Of a stretch of DNA of 25,000 nucleotides, positions 10,656 through 20,978 are shown piece by piece. Made by a program: the position numbers and the translations under genes. Positions within the stretch are counted from its first letter, which is position 1; every line of letters starts with the position of its first letter. This DNA comes from Owenia fusiformis. Its lineage: Eukaryota; Annelida; Polychaeta; Sabellida; Oweniidae. Location: NCBI GenBank assembly GCA_903813345.2, contig CAIIXF020000263.1:1-25000 (forward strand), read 5' to 3'. The notes beneath the pieces were generated by a model. It was not told the DNA's origin. It saw nothing but the letters and a program-made list of their open reading frames with translations, and did not search any database.

Positions 10656-11774
10656 AACTACAAAGGTAGATAGACATTGAAATATAATTATGTTCAATGA
10701 TGTTCAAATTGTTTCTCAATTAGAAAGTCCATGTTTTAAATAAGTAGTTTGGTTCACCGAATCAAAGGGTCGCCCTATAAATTGAGCCCTATATACGAAA
10801 ATCAGTGCCTTGTCATACTTACCGTTTACTCCAGTGTAGATGCACATAAAGGTTAAAGTAAAAGTAACTTCTTATTCATCTTATTTAAATCTTCACATTT
10901 GTAACGTTGTAACGCCAAAGTAATCTGCAAGCATATACATATAAAATGATTATTTGCAATTCAGTTTTGAAATCTCGTTGAAGTCTCATTTTAATGAGAT
11001 TTTAGATTTTCCTATATTTTCACGAGATATTTGAATTCAGTGCATATTTTCTACTAGAAGAACTTTAATGTTCACAGTTATTTCATTTCATTCAGATCGG
11101 GCAAAATTCCCATTGACAAAATGGTAACAATTTTTTAAATGTTGATTTATTCTTTTAGGATCACAATTTTAAGGTTAGATCATAATCCAAACATCCACTA
11201 GTTCAGTTAGTAGTATGCAAATAGACCTTTACATCAATCCATTTCAAAATACTTAAAAAATCAAGGAATTAAGCGACTTCAATTTAAGTAAATTGAAATC
11301 TAGCAATACCAACACAGGTGCTGTCATCTTAAGTAGCTTAAGTGGGTGAAATTTTATGAGCGTTGCAACATTTGTTCTAAATTTCGTCTATTTTTTTCCA
11401 GACACACATGGATTCTACAGGAACATGCCACCCATGTTAGGTAATATAGCTTTGTAAATACTAATGATTTTGGAAAAATGGAGTGTAGTTCTTATGTGCG
11501 AAAAAATAAGTCAGAATTTCTTCAGACAAAAATAGTTATGAAACATTATGTGGGTGGGTGTCATTTTTTGTGTCACGCGGTATAAAAATGGTAATTTTAA
11601 TAATTTGGACTGCATAGCAATCATTCGCTTCTACATGTTACCATAATGATCAATGCTCTGATCCCACATCTGACTCAAATGAAATGACTCGATGGTGTCT
11701 CAGGGGAATAACTAACTAACGAGCATAGTGCAACAATCTGGTTGAATAAAAAGAACGAAAGTTGCTCAATTCAA
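10656..11774. other. Intergenic; possible SINE body at the right end
   Basis: AT-rich sequence with no coding region recognised. If the tRNA-like sequence at 11775-11847 is a SINE head, the body would extend into about 11560-11775, read on the minus strand. I cannot place a tail or target duplication. A small inverted motif (AATCTCGTTG ... AATGAGATT) occurs at about 10970-11000. Confidence 0.35.
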
Positions 11775-11847
11775 CGCCCCGTGTGAGAATCGAACTTAGG
11801 ACCCTTGGATTCAAAGACTAATGCTCTACTAACTGAGCTATAAAGGC
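11775..11847 (-). pseudogene. tRNA-like sequence, anticodon TTG; degenerate tRNA or SINE head
   Basis: On the minus strand it shows a 7-base acceptor GCCTTTA, TA, D-arm GCTC AGTTAGTA GAGC, anticodon loop CTTTGAA (anticodon TTG at 11812-11814, nominally Gln), T-loop TTCGATT and a 3' arm ACGGGGC. The A box (TAGCTCAGTTAG) is near consensus. The B box (AGTTCGATTCT) deviates at both ends. Two acceptor pairs, two anticodon-stem pairs and two T-stem pairs are mismatched. The body recalls a tRNA-Lys type rather than Gln. Mismatches in three stems argue for a pseudogene or the tRNA-derived head of a SINE rather than a working tRNA. Confidence 0.75.
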
Positions 11848-13478
11848 GTAAATCATCACAGATAAGCTGTATTAGCAACTTGCTAATTGCTATACATTTT
11901 GATTAACTTTTCTATTCAGTTCTTGCGTTTGTTATATACTTATTTTATAACAGATGAGTGAAATCAATTCTTTACACCAAGCACATCTCCCCACAGGAGA
12001 AAATTGAAATATAGTTAGAGACTTTATAAAAGGTATCAAGACACAGTGAGGGATTATGTTGTTGTATTTTATAACATTGATGTGATTTGATAGGTTTAAG
12101 AGGGTATTTATAATCCACGCCAACTTCAGATTATAAAGAAATCCATTCTCAATATAAAGACAGTATTTAATTGATCTAACTGCTCTATGAGAATTCATCA
12201 TGCTTATTTGAGACTACTTAGGAATGCTCTATCCAGCCAAATCCCTTGTTACCAATAAAATATGTAATATTCTACAATTACAATGAAACGAACCTGAAAT
12301 AACAGTCATTGTTTTGTATTCTGTCCATTTGTATACGGATGACCCGTGTTTATTTTTAGTTGGAATCACACTATTAGTTAAAATGCCCCAGGGACACTAA
12401 TGGTAAGCCCATCTCGCATCTGCACCAAGGACATACACCTGATTTGGGACTTATTGTACACTGATGAGGGGATTTGGCGAGATATGTCATTCATTGCACG
12501 AGGATATATCAAATATCTAATTTGTGATATATTGGCGTTATGTCATGTCTTCCTGACAAATCTTCGAACCTTACATCAATGAGTCATGAAGGCATTGCAA
12601 TACATTTTTTACCAAGTCATTAGAAATGCCCTATTTTGAATTAATCATTCGGACAATCAATTGTTCATCCCGATTGCATGCATTATTCCAATTATATCTC
12701 CTTGTTATTTCATATCAAAAAGAGATGTGTGCAAGGTAGGAGTGTGATAGAATGTTAAGAATCTTAGTTTCATATAACCATAAGATGGATTACATACACC
12801 TATACGTGACAATGATAACGGGAAAATGCGTCACTATTATTTGTTACCCTTCAAATTACAATTTCATGTCTCGTGTTGTTTATTTTCACATTTTAACAAA
12901 ATTTACAGCGTGACACAACAGTTCAAACCAAATAGTTTTGGGATAACGTCATCAGAATTGTCTGGCATATCAACGTGTAGCAATATACGTATAAATAGCA
13001 ATTATCAGTAACACTAATAAACCTATTAGTGATTTATAGTAATGACGTTTTCGTCTAGGCATGTTTTTCATATAAAAACGTCAAAAGACGTTAAAATTGA
13101 TATAATTTCCTAAATTCGACATTTCTGTCTGTGCCATTATTCATGTCATTCTCTCGGAAAAAAGTTATTCATCTTATGATTTTCAAATATTTGAATTTCC
13201 TGCCATTCTAGAAACAAAAGTTAAAATCTTCAGATCATCAAATACCACACGTAACACTGTAAAATAATATTTTCTCTACTATATTAATAGATCAGGCAAA
13301 AGTTATATTATTTTAACAATTCAATCTATGAATTTATGCATGTGTAAACTTTTAAAGATTTTTTTTAATTTGTGATGTCACGACGATACGCTGTGATCAG
13401 CTGGCTGAGATGTCACTCAGTTGCCACAATATTTTTCAAAAATTGTCAATTTATTTCCCTGACAAATATTTTCTTATG
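11848..13478. other. Intergenic, no gene recognised; small hairpins near 13.0 kb
   Basis: AT-rich, with only short chance open frames (11932-12201 minus; 12400-12582 and 12826-13011 plus). Two tight inverted repeats lie close together: CACTAATA/TATTAGTG (13012-13031, 4-nt loop) and AACGTC/GACGTT at about 13078-13093. No function is assigned. Confidence 0.4.
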
Positions 13479-13488
13479 TGCTAAACTT
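13479..13488. repeat. Left target-site duplication TGCTAAACTT
   Basis: A perfect 10-bp match to 14588-14597, directly abutting the outer ends of the TIR element between them. Confidence 0.9.
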
Positions 13489-14587
13489 GGGTTTGTAGAA
13501 AATACCGGGTAGTAAATCCTCCATGCTGGGTTCAAACTTGGTACCCGTTCGAAAAAACCGGGTACCCCAAAAACGGGTAGGTAAAAACATACGTTTAGTT
13601 TCTTTGCAGTAGACTAGAACAGTAATAACGCTTGTAATCCCTTTATTTAAGTCATATTTGCTGTTCTATTCACACCGGAATTAATAACCCACCTATATGT
13701 AAATGATATGTAAGTACGTTACGTGATTTGCGTGACGTCTTAATTGAGGTTACTATATCTAGTACATCCCTGGCACGTAGTGATTAAGTCATTTGCAACA
13801 TAAACATCTGTTCGAGTCTAACCCTCCCCATCGCCATAACGTTACAAACTTGACGTATTAAATCTGCCACGTATGTATGACGTTATATACAGTAAGTACG
13901 TTACAGCTCGTTATTTTAGCGAAGTCACTGTTAAGGTTGCTACTACGTTCCTGCCACGTGATACTTAAGTCAAATGTAACGTTTAATAAACATCTATGCG
14001 AGTCCACACCTCCCTGTACCTAGAACGTTCCATAATAAACGTACCAGAACTTACAACCAGCCACGTTTATGTGACGTTGCATTTAAGCACATTACAGTCT
14101 CGTTATTTTTGCGAAGTCATGGTTTAGGTTGGTTCTACATTCCTGGCACGTGATATTTAAGTCAAATGTAACGTTCTTTAAACATCTGTGCGAGTCCACA
14201 CCTTCCTGTACCTACAACGTTCCATAATTAACGTACCAGAACTTTAAAACGGCAACGTATATGTGACGTTGCATAAGCACATTACAGTCTCGTTATTTTT
14301 GCGAAGTCATTGTTATGGTTGGTTCTACATTCCTGGCACGTGATATTTAAGTCAAATGTAACGTTCTTTAAACATATGTGCGAGTCCACACCTTCCTGTA
14401 CCTACAACTTTCCATATTAACGTTGCTACAACTTGAGACATATATTCTAACGACGTTATCACAACGTAAATTTGTTAGCTGGGAAACGACAGAGGCTTTC
14501 TAATGATATTTAACTTAATAAGTTATATATTCGTATTTTTCATTTTTTGGGTACCCGACTTTTTCGACCGGTATTTTCTACAAACCC
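13489..14587. mobile_element. 1,099-bp TIR transposon with 10-bp TSD and internal 190-bp repeats
   Basis: Both ends carry GGGTTTGTAGAAAATACCGG as a perfect 20-bp TIR (13489-13508; inverted at 14568-14587). A second conserved block follows, TCGAAAAA then CGGGTACCC and an A-run (13549-13575; inverted at 14543-14567). The left arm has an extra 40 bp between the two blocks. Ten-base TSDs flank the element. A 9-10 bp duplication suggests the Mutator (MULE) superfamily; hAT or another class remains possible. There is no open frame for a transposase, so it is non-autonomous. The interior is almost wholly tandem repeats. Confidence 0.93.
13689..14440. repeat. Internal tandem repeat, about 4 copies of a 180-195-bp unit
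   Basis: Units start at about 13689, 13867, 14061 and 14253. Shared blocks include TATGTGACGTTGCAT, CTCGTTATTTTTGCGAAGTC, GGCACGTGATATTTAAGTCA, AATGTAACGTTCTTTAAACA and TGCGAGTCCACACC. Units 3 and 4 are closest and unit 1 is most diverged. ACGT occurs about 25 times, including a CACGTG in units 2-4 (CACGTAG in unit 1), far more than expected in AT-rich DNA. The repeats fill the space between the TIRs, so they are part of the element rather than a neighbouring satellite. Confidence 0.92.
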
Positions 14588-14597
14588 TGCTAAACTT
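14588..14597. repeat. Right target-site duplication TGCTAAACTT
   Basis: Identical to 13479-13488 and immediately outside the right TIR end. Confidence 0.9.
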
Positions 14598-14968
14598 TCA
14601 AAATAAAGCAATACTGTTCGCCTAGGTCGATGATACGTTTTATTATGTTTTAAATATTTATCTACTATTGGATTTAATGAGAACTTATGAGTTAATTTCT
14701 TGCTTATTTTTTGACCAATTTATATATGTATATATTTAAACAAAATACTCTAGGTTAGTATGTATGCCATGTGTTGGTGTGAAATTAAATTCAAATGTTT
14801 CACATAGCACATTTTGATAAAATTGGTTAGAGCTATATATAATACAAGCCAAGGTCCTCTAACCTTTCCCATTCAAAGACAGATCAAGATTTATCAAATG
14901 CGGTTTTTGTTTGTGCAATTGGTTGCTGCATCTCCAATGCATTAAAGGTAAAGCAAAACATTGACGTC

Positions 14969-14983
14969 TTGGCCCACCCTGTA
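14969..14983. repeat. Orphan mariner-type terminal sequence
   Basis: TTGGCCCACCCTGTA is identical to the right end plus TA flank of the MITE at 22321-22813. No matching left end (TACAGGGTGGGCCAA) is visible upstream, so this may be a truncated copy or a chance match. Confidence 0.5.
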
Positions 14984-15275
14984 GAAAAGCAAACATCAGT
15001 TTCAGGATTAAACTGTCCCATCTTCAGAAGTTATTGATGAAACGCTAGACTGGGTTCGAGGCTTACCAACCAAAGCTTATAATCCTCTAAAGCTACTTTA
15101 ACTGAACCCTAAAATCACACATTACTGTAATACCATTTCGTTTCAGTTAAGACCCGATCTGCATCAATGCATCTCAACCAATCCTGCTCTCGTTCCCCTC
15201 TCGTTTCATAAAGCAAAGCAAATATTCCTATATATTAATTTTGTTCCATCGAGTGATAAGTTTCTAAGATTTATC

Positions 15276-15327
15276 TGGCCAGTTTCTTTATTTTGGCAAT
15301 GTGGCCAGTTTCTTTATTCTGGCACTG
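15276..15327. repeat. Two-copy 26-bp direct repeat
   Basis: TGGCCAGTTTCTTTATTTTG then GCAATG is repeated immediately with one T-to-C change (TTCTGGCAC). It is a small recent tandem duplication with no evident function. Confidence 0.85.
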
Positions 15328-15743
15328 AAATACTAAAAGTTATTAAAATCTGAATGAACAATCCTACATCTAAACTACATATTTACACTGTGCATAGTCA
15401 AAGTAACATAAGTCTTGACATTTGATCAACATATTGTATATTTATGTTGTAATTGAATAAATCACTTTCAAAGTATATAATGTGTATGCACCCTTTAAAT
15501 AATATAAATAATATCACTAATATTTATGACATATATCATGGATTTTTTGGGAGATATTATATTTGAGATTGTGAGGAATACATTGGAAAGTCAATTGTAC
15601 ATTTTGCTTGCCATTCTGTCACTCCTTATAGATCTGACCCTGCCTTTAAAGTGTATTGATTTCAATTACCCAAATGCGAGTAGGTAGTTACCAGTTTCAC
15701 CACCAGGTGGCTGATTCGGGTCAATTAACATGGCAGGTATATG

Positions 15744-16096
15744 AGAAAGTTCCCTTAAACTTGAATGTTATCAATTTAAGTGGCTCAATTTTCATATAAC
15801 CCTTATGCGTCTGATACTTATACTAATGAAGATATGTCCAGTAAAGCAAAATATTATCTGTCCACTAAAAGAAAAGATATTTCATTTTTGGTGATTTTAT
15901 AGCATGGGGTCTATGGGGAATCTCCCCGAGCTTGAAGTCACATTTTCAAAGAAAATTAATTTTTCAAAGTTGATAAACACTTTTTAAAACCACATTTCTA
16001 GATGTAATTTTACATGAAGATTTCAAATATGATATTAGTTTGACTGAATTTTGAATTTTTAATGACGTAAATCAAGATTATTTCTACTCGCATCTG
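15744..16096 (+). repeat. Dispersed repeat family, copy 2
   Basis: Matches copy 1 in inverted orientation and copy 3 in direct orientation. Landmarks in order: GAAAGTTCCCTTAAACTTGA, TCAATTTTCATATAACCC, GATATGTCCAGTAAAG, GGGGTCTATGGGGAATCTCC, GAAGTCACATTTTCAAAGA, AGATTTCAAATATGATAT, and AATGACGTAAATCAAGATTA up to CTACTCGCATCT. It includes the short palindrome GGGGAATCTCCCC. No protein-coding capacity is seen. Confidence 0.85.
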
Positions 16097-16320
16097 GGTT
16101 ATTGCTGTGGCATTCAAGGAGTTAGAGACTGAACCGATTTAAGGCGTTCTGCTTTTGGAATGTTACCATTCATGCCTTTTAGGAAAGGAGAGACAGAATT
16201 AATCCAAATGACATGGAATAATCCATGAACCTACAATGGCACAAGAGTAAACATCTCGGAAAATATGTTCATATGTTGAAAATCTGTTGATATGCTATCT
16301 TTACAAGGCAAACCAAACTA

Positions 16321-17245
16321 CAAGGTGTACCAAAAAACTTTACCCACCTAACAATGGATATCTCTTTACCAATAGAGTTTGATTGACGAAAGTTTGCACA
16401 ATTAAAATGAGTTTAGTAATCTTTAAGTTGACAAAGTTTCATCCCTATAGCAAGCGTATGGCCTATTTGCTGACCATTCAAATAATTTGCTCCAAATAGG
16501 CACCGCTTCTCTGAACTTGCAAAAGACTCTGCAAAGTTGTTGACAACATGTGTGCATTATATTCATCTCTGGATATTGCTCTTATCTTTTGTGTTATATG
16601 TTGTCTCAGCTCTGCAATAGTTTGATGGTTGATGACATAATCATTATCCATAAGGGACCCCCACAAACATTGGGTTTCTGGTCTGGGGAATAGGGTGCCA
16701 AGTTGCTATCTGCTTCACGACTGATGATTTGATCTTTAAAATGATTCTGAAGCAACTCCAAGGTGATGTTGGATGTTTGTGGTGTAGCTCTATCTTGTTG
16801 AAACCATTGGGATGGTCTATCACCACCTTCTTTGTAAAGACATCTAATATAACCTAATATAACGCTCTCTATTTATACACTTTGCCCTCCCTTATTTTCA
16901 ATGAAGTACGGCCCAAAGATTCCATGTTTTCTCAAAGCACACCATACAGTGCATCTAACACAATGAAGTGGTATCTGAACCATCAGGAGCATGGTTAATT
17001 AAAAACATAGTTCTTGGTATTAATGTGACCATTCAACTGAAAATGTGCTTCGTCGCTAAGCCAAACGTCATTGCAAGTCTGTCTTCAGAGACGCTGTGCC
17101 CATTTGGAGCACATTATTTGAATGGCCAGCAAATGGGCCATACATTTGTTATTGGTGAAACTTTGTCAACTTAAAGAACATTGCACTAACCTTAATTGTG
17201 CAAACTTTCTTTAATCAAACGTTAATGGTTAAATGTAATGGTAAT
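16321..17245 (-). mobile_element. Rearranged mariner-type element with long inverted arms
   Basis: The left end CAAGGTGTACCAAAAAACTT follows a TA at 16319-16320 and resembles the end of the MITE at 22321. Long inverted arms (about 16362-16525 and 17073-17232) share TTTGCACAATTAA, CTTTAAGTTGACAAAGTTTC and TGGCCATTCAAATAAT-type blocks. Between them lies the 3' half of a transposase gene on the minus strand. The left arm contains the transposase 3' end and the right arm is an inverted copy of it. The 5' half of the gene is therefore replaced by an inverted duplicate of the 3' end. No matching outer TIR is found on the right. Confidence 0.8.
16478..17075 (-). pseudogene. Fossil IS630-Tc1-mariner (DDE_3-type) transposase, C-terminal part
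   Basis: Minus-strand fragments in shifting frames recall the catalytic domain of a cut-and-paste transposase. They are VWLSDEAHFQLNGHINTK (17.0-17.07 kb), then VWCALRKHGIFGPYF (about 16.9 kb), then WFQQDRATPQTSNITLELLQ (about 16.8 kb), a clear match to the family's WFQQDGATPHT block with its catalytic Asp. SNLAPYSPDQKPN (about 16.7 kb) follows, and then a C-terminal tail ending ...GAYLEQII with a stop at 16478-16480. In the SPDLNPxD block the sequence breaks by frameshift, so the last catalytic acid is not in frame. Stops and at least three frame changes make it non-functional. The N-terminal DNA-binding part is absent. Confidence 0.9.
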
Positions 17246-18651
17246 TTGATAATACACAGTCTTCTAAAAAACTTATTACTAAAAAATGAATATATCTTAA
17301 CCTATTGCGAATTTTTACAAATGTCTAAAAATTATGTCGTCAAGTCCTCCAGAAGTTCTTTCTAGTTTTTCGAACGTAATCAAGAACGGAGTAATGACTG
17401 ACCAAGGACGTTAATCTCTGATTTAGGTCTGTCTGCAAATAGGATTAATGGACGCCATCTTCTACCAATCTGCAGTTCGATAGTATCAAGTTCAGGAGGA
17501 GTCAAATTGCCTGTTCACCTTTTGCGAACAACGTTTCCGCGGTCCTGTCCATAGTCACATGTTGTTATCTAGTTGTACCGTTCCCAATACATGTACGTCC
17601 AAACACGTTTCTACGAGTTGTGCTACACACAATGGCCCATAACGAACATGTGGTAGGACGTTCCGAGTAGGATTGAAGCTAAGGATGGCAATTTCGTTCA
17701 TAGTACGTCCATCCGTCCATCTCATTTTAAGATCGTTGTCTATTTGCAGAATAGGATGAATGCCAGAAAAATTTAATGAATCACTTTCTGTCATCGTGAT
17801 CTCCAATCACCCCAGACATTTGCTTGAGGATTGACTCTTCTATCAACTCATAATTACTACTATCTATTATTAGTTCCATATCTTAATGAGACACACATAA
17901 ACACTTGTAAAGTGACGATACCCTTTGTCAAATGTAACGAGTCCAGTTAATGAAGTTAGAACTAATTAATCATTAACAATTCCCTGTTTCACACACAACA
18001 AGCGATCTCAAGTTCTTGAAAGAGTATTTCCCTTATGGTTAATCTAAACCAGGAAAATAATTGATCCTTAACACAATAACAAAATGCTTTGTAACAATGT
18101 TCTGTCGTCGGAATGAAATATTTACGAAGACCTCGACAAAAAATGGGCCTAATTTGCTAAAATAGCACTAATTTCGTTGATTGTATATCCTGAGTACCGT
18201 GGGCTGTCAAGATTGAGTCTCTAAATCCCTAGTCTCTCCGGCAGAAATCGGGTCTAGATAATGAGTTATTAGTGGCTGCCTTGACAGGCTAACCATCGCT
18301 AAATACCTATAAGTCACTTGCAGGATACTTATTGATTTGAGATCTTTCCTACGAAGGGGGCTCTAAACATAGAAACAGAAAGGGAGCAGCGAGCGTCGAC
18401 GAGATACAACGCAACGTATATGAACCTAGCCCCAGGGTAAACAGTCATACCGCGAGCAAAGTCCCAATGATACCTAAAATGTGTATATATTCACAAAAAG
18501 TTCGCCATAACTTGTGAACGTACTGATGGTGGTTTTAGAATGAATTATAATACTTTCGATTGGATACTCACATGACCAATGAGTTAAATGACATTCTGTT
18601 TAAAATTCTAAAAAATGAACTTTTGATTTTTATTTCTTTTCATTTCTTTTC
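17246..18651. other. Intergenic with one GC-richer repetitive block
   Basis: Sequence from about 17340 to 17830 is less AT-rich than its surroundings and is listed separately. The rest (17.83-18.65 kb) has no recognisable gene. 18.38-18.46 kb is a mildly CpG-rich patch. Confidence 0.4.
17555..17820 (-). other. Unrecognised open segment related to the 21.3-21.9 kb block
   Basis: The minus strand is open for 83 codons, starting with TTG and with an internal ATG at MTESDSL. It includes the phrase GRTMNEIAILSFNPTRNV. I do not recognise the family. The DNA around 17650-17735 (minus strand) aligns with 21770-21840 on the plus strand through blocks such as GAGATG, ACGTACTA, GAACG, AATTGCC and ATCCTACT. 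Similar but weaker matches lie at about 21325-21370 and 21911-21925. It is therefore probably part of a diverged repeat or a decayed transposon coding region, not a host exon. Confidence 0.4.
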
Positions 18652-18890
18652 ATTTACTTGTAGATTTCATATATGAAATCACTTTGACTAAATTTTCAAA
18701 GAAAATTAAATCTTCACAATTGATGTAAAACAACCTTTGAATCGGGGAATCTCCCCGAACTAGAAGTCACATTTTGCAAAAATGTAAAATGAATTTACTT
18801 GTTTGTAGATTTCAAATATGGCATCACTTTGACTGAATTATGAATATTTAATGACGTAAATCAAGATTATATCTTCTCGCATCTAGTCTA
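18652..18890 (+). repeat. Dispersed repeat family, copy 3 (rearranged)
   Basis: The right part (18740-18890) follows copy 2, with GGGGAATCTCCCC, AGAAGTCACATTTT, AGATTTCAAATATGGCATCA, AATGACGTAAATCAAGATTA and a terminus CTCGCATCTAGTCTA. The left part (18652-18735) is a second partial copy of the same AGATTTCA...CTTTGACT segment placed upstream, so the copy is internally duplicated or rearranged. TCGGGGAATCTCCCCGA at 18742-18758 can form a 6-bp stem. Confidence 0.85.
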
Positions 18891-20978
18891 ATAGTACACA
18901 AAGAACAGGAGAGCAGCAGATCCCAGCGCAGGGAACAAAACAAAATGACATCCCATCATATTAAAAACTCCTTGATCAGAGGCCCTTTACCAATCTCCTA
19001 AAAAAATTTGCCATTTGAAATTGGGCAGCCATATTGGAGCGAGGTCCCATTAACCTAAAATTTTGAATAAATCCGATAACCGATATTTGAGAACTGTTAT
19101 TTGAGTCCTCAGAGATTATGTTTTTTTTCGAAAAATGGCGTTTTTTTGGATTGAGAGGCCATATGAGCAATTCTTTTTTGAGCGGAAATCATCAAATAAA
19201 ATTTGAACCAAATCCGTCGACCGTTGGACGGATAGCATCTCTATATCCTTAACGTCTATATCCTTAACAAACTACGTTCGAGAAAAAAGAGTTTATATCA
19301 CAATTATACCAATTGACACCAGGCCTACACCAAATGAGATTTTCAAATCATTTGTAAAATATGTAGTATACTTATGATTCAGGGTTTTTAATTTTTTGTC
19401 AGACTCATCAAATGATTCAAGTTACATATTTCTGGATCAAAATCCCTTGATCACGTGGAAATGTGAGTCAAACAGTCTTCTTGTCTACTGAGAGTAACAA
19501 CCTAAATCCATTTATTGACACAAATCAGCAAATATCATTAGTGCTATTTGTCAATTAACAGGCCTATTTTAAGACTTGTTTCTGACCATTATATTATGAC
19601 TTACATTGTCCAACGGAACCTAATGGTATTTGCACGCTAAACTTGAAAAAACTTGAAAAACAATAACGTCCATTACGTCTGGAATAAATACTAAACTGTC
19701 TGTGAATATGGGCGTATATGTAAATGACCACAAAGAAAATTCAGCCAAGATTTGTATAATCAATTTCATGTATTGACGCTATTTATGCCCCGTAAAAGTG
19801 TCCCCTTGAGACAAGCCATGAGCTAAATCAGATTTATAGCCAACAGACTTTGATTTTGGATATCTGTAATATGTATCATCAGATGAGATGAAAGTAAATT
19901 GAATTTGTATTGGGTACCAAAAACAACAGTTCATGGAACTTTTATGTTTAACGTTTTTATCTCACGTTTTTATACTTTTTACGAGACTCTGGTTTCTTCA
20001 TTTGTTGATGATGGGAATTGTTTGCTTATCTTCATAGACGATGTTTTGAACTGAAGATAAGAAAAAAGTTAAACTACGTGATATATTGTTTGCCACATAA
20101 ACCATAAAGTAGAACATACCACGCTAGGCAAGAAAACTGTTCTTGGAGGAACACCTCAGGAGGCAACAACACATAAATCATAGTCAAATCAGTAGAGGCT
20201 GACAGCAATTGATAATTGCAATGAAACATAAAGAATGAGTATTAATATTAAACATTTACACTTCATTCTATGATATATATTAATAAATACACCTGATATT
20301 GATACGTGGATAAGGATAACACCACATAACAAAATATAAACATTCAGATTTTATTAGCGTGAATTACTGAATTATGTCTGGCATAAACAATGCATCGTGC
20401 TTGAGCACCTTGGGTTCCAATCTAACAAATTCACACTTTCTCATTAACAGCTCAAATGTTTATTGAATTAGATAATTTAGATGATTTCGTATCTTTATAT
20501 TTCTGATTTATATAATCTTTGCTGCTATATGTCTTACATTCATGGAGATTTAACAATAAACCACCGGCGCCATTCGTGCTGCAGAGATTTGATATCTTCC
20601 ACAGCTTCAGTCATGCCTCTACCAAACCATTAAAATGCTATATTACAATCTCTGAATCTTACTTATTTATGGCCATTAATAGTATACTGTTCTTGAATAA
20701 TCGGACACTGTAAGCAACTACCCTGAGTTAATAGAAGATCCATAAATCTAGGCAGGTGAAAGACAATAGCTACTAAAGTGAAAGTAGTAAACACCTCGGA
20801 ATCCAGTTCACAAACTTCGATCAGTTTGCAGAATATTATATGACCGTCGAGAGATAACAAGTGAAGTAAACTTAAATATGTCAACCCTAGTTTTGATTAA
20901 AGTAGTTTAGATCGAATATATTATAGAGCGACTTATGAAAGTACATACCGAGTATCCTTTGTATGTTTAAATGCACGA
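18891..20978. other. Intergenic, no gene recognised
   Basis: About 2.1 kb of AT-rich sequence. Minor direct repeats: TCTATATCCTTAACR twice at about 19230-19260, ACTTGAAAAA twice at about 19640-19662, and ACGTTTTTAT twice at about 19950-19972. Open frames of 64-73 codons show no motif. Confidence 0.4.

Larger units (their letters stand above)
14598..15743. other. Intergenic, no gene recognised
   Basis: AT-rich sequence. It holds an orphan mariner-type end (14969-14983) and a short direct duplication (15276-15327), listed separately. TA-rich simple stretches lie at about 14715-14740 and 15495-15535. No coding signal is seen. Confidence 0.4.

Noticed and set aside
16968-17174. 68-codon open frame on the plus strand
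   Set aside because: Antisense shadow of the fossil transposase and its inverted arm.
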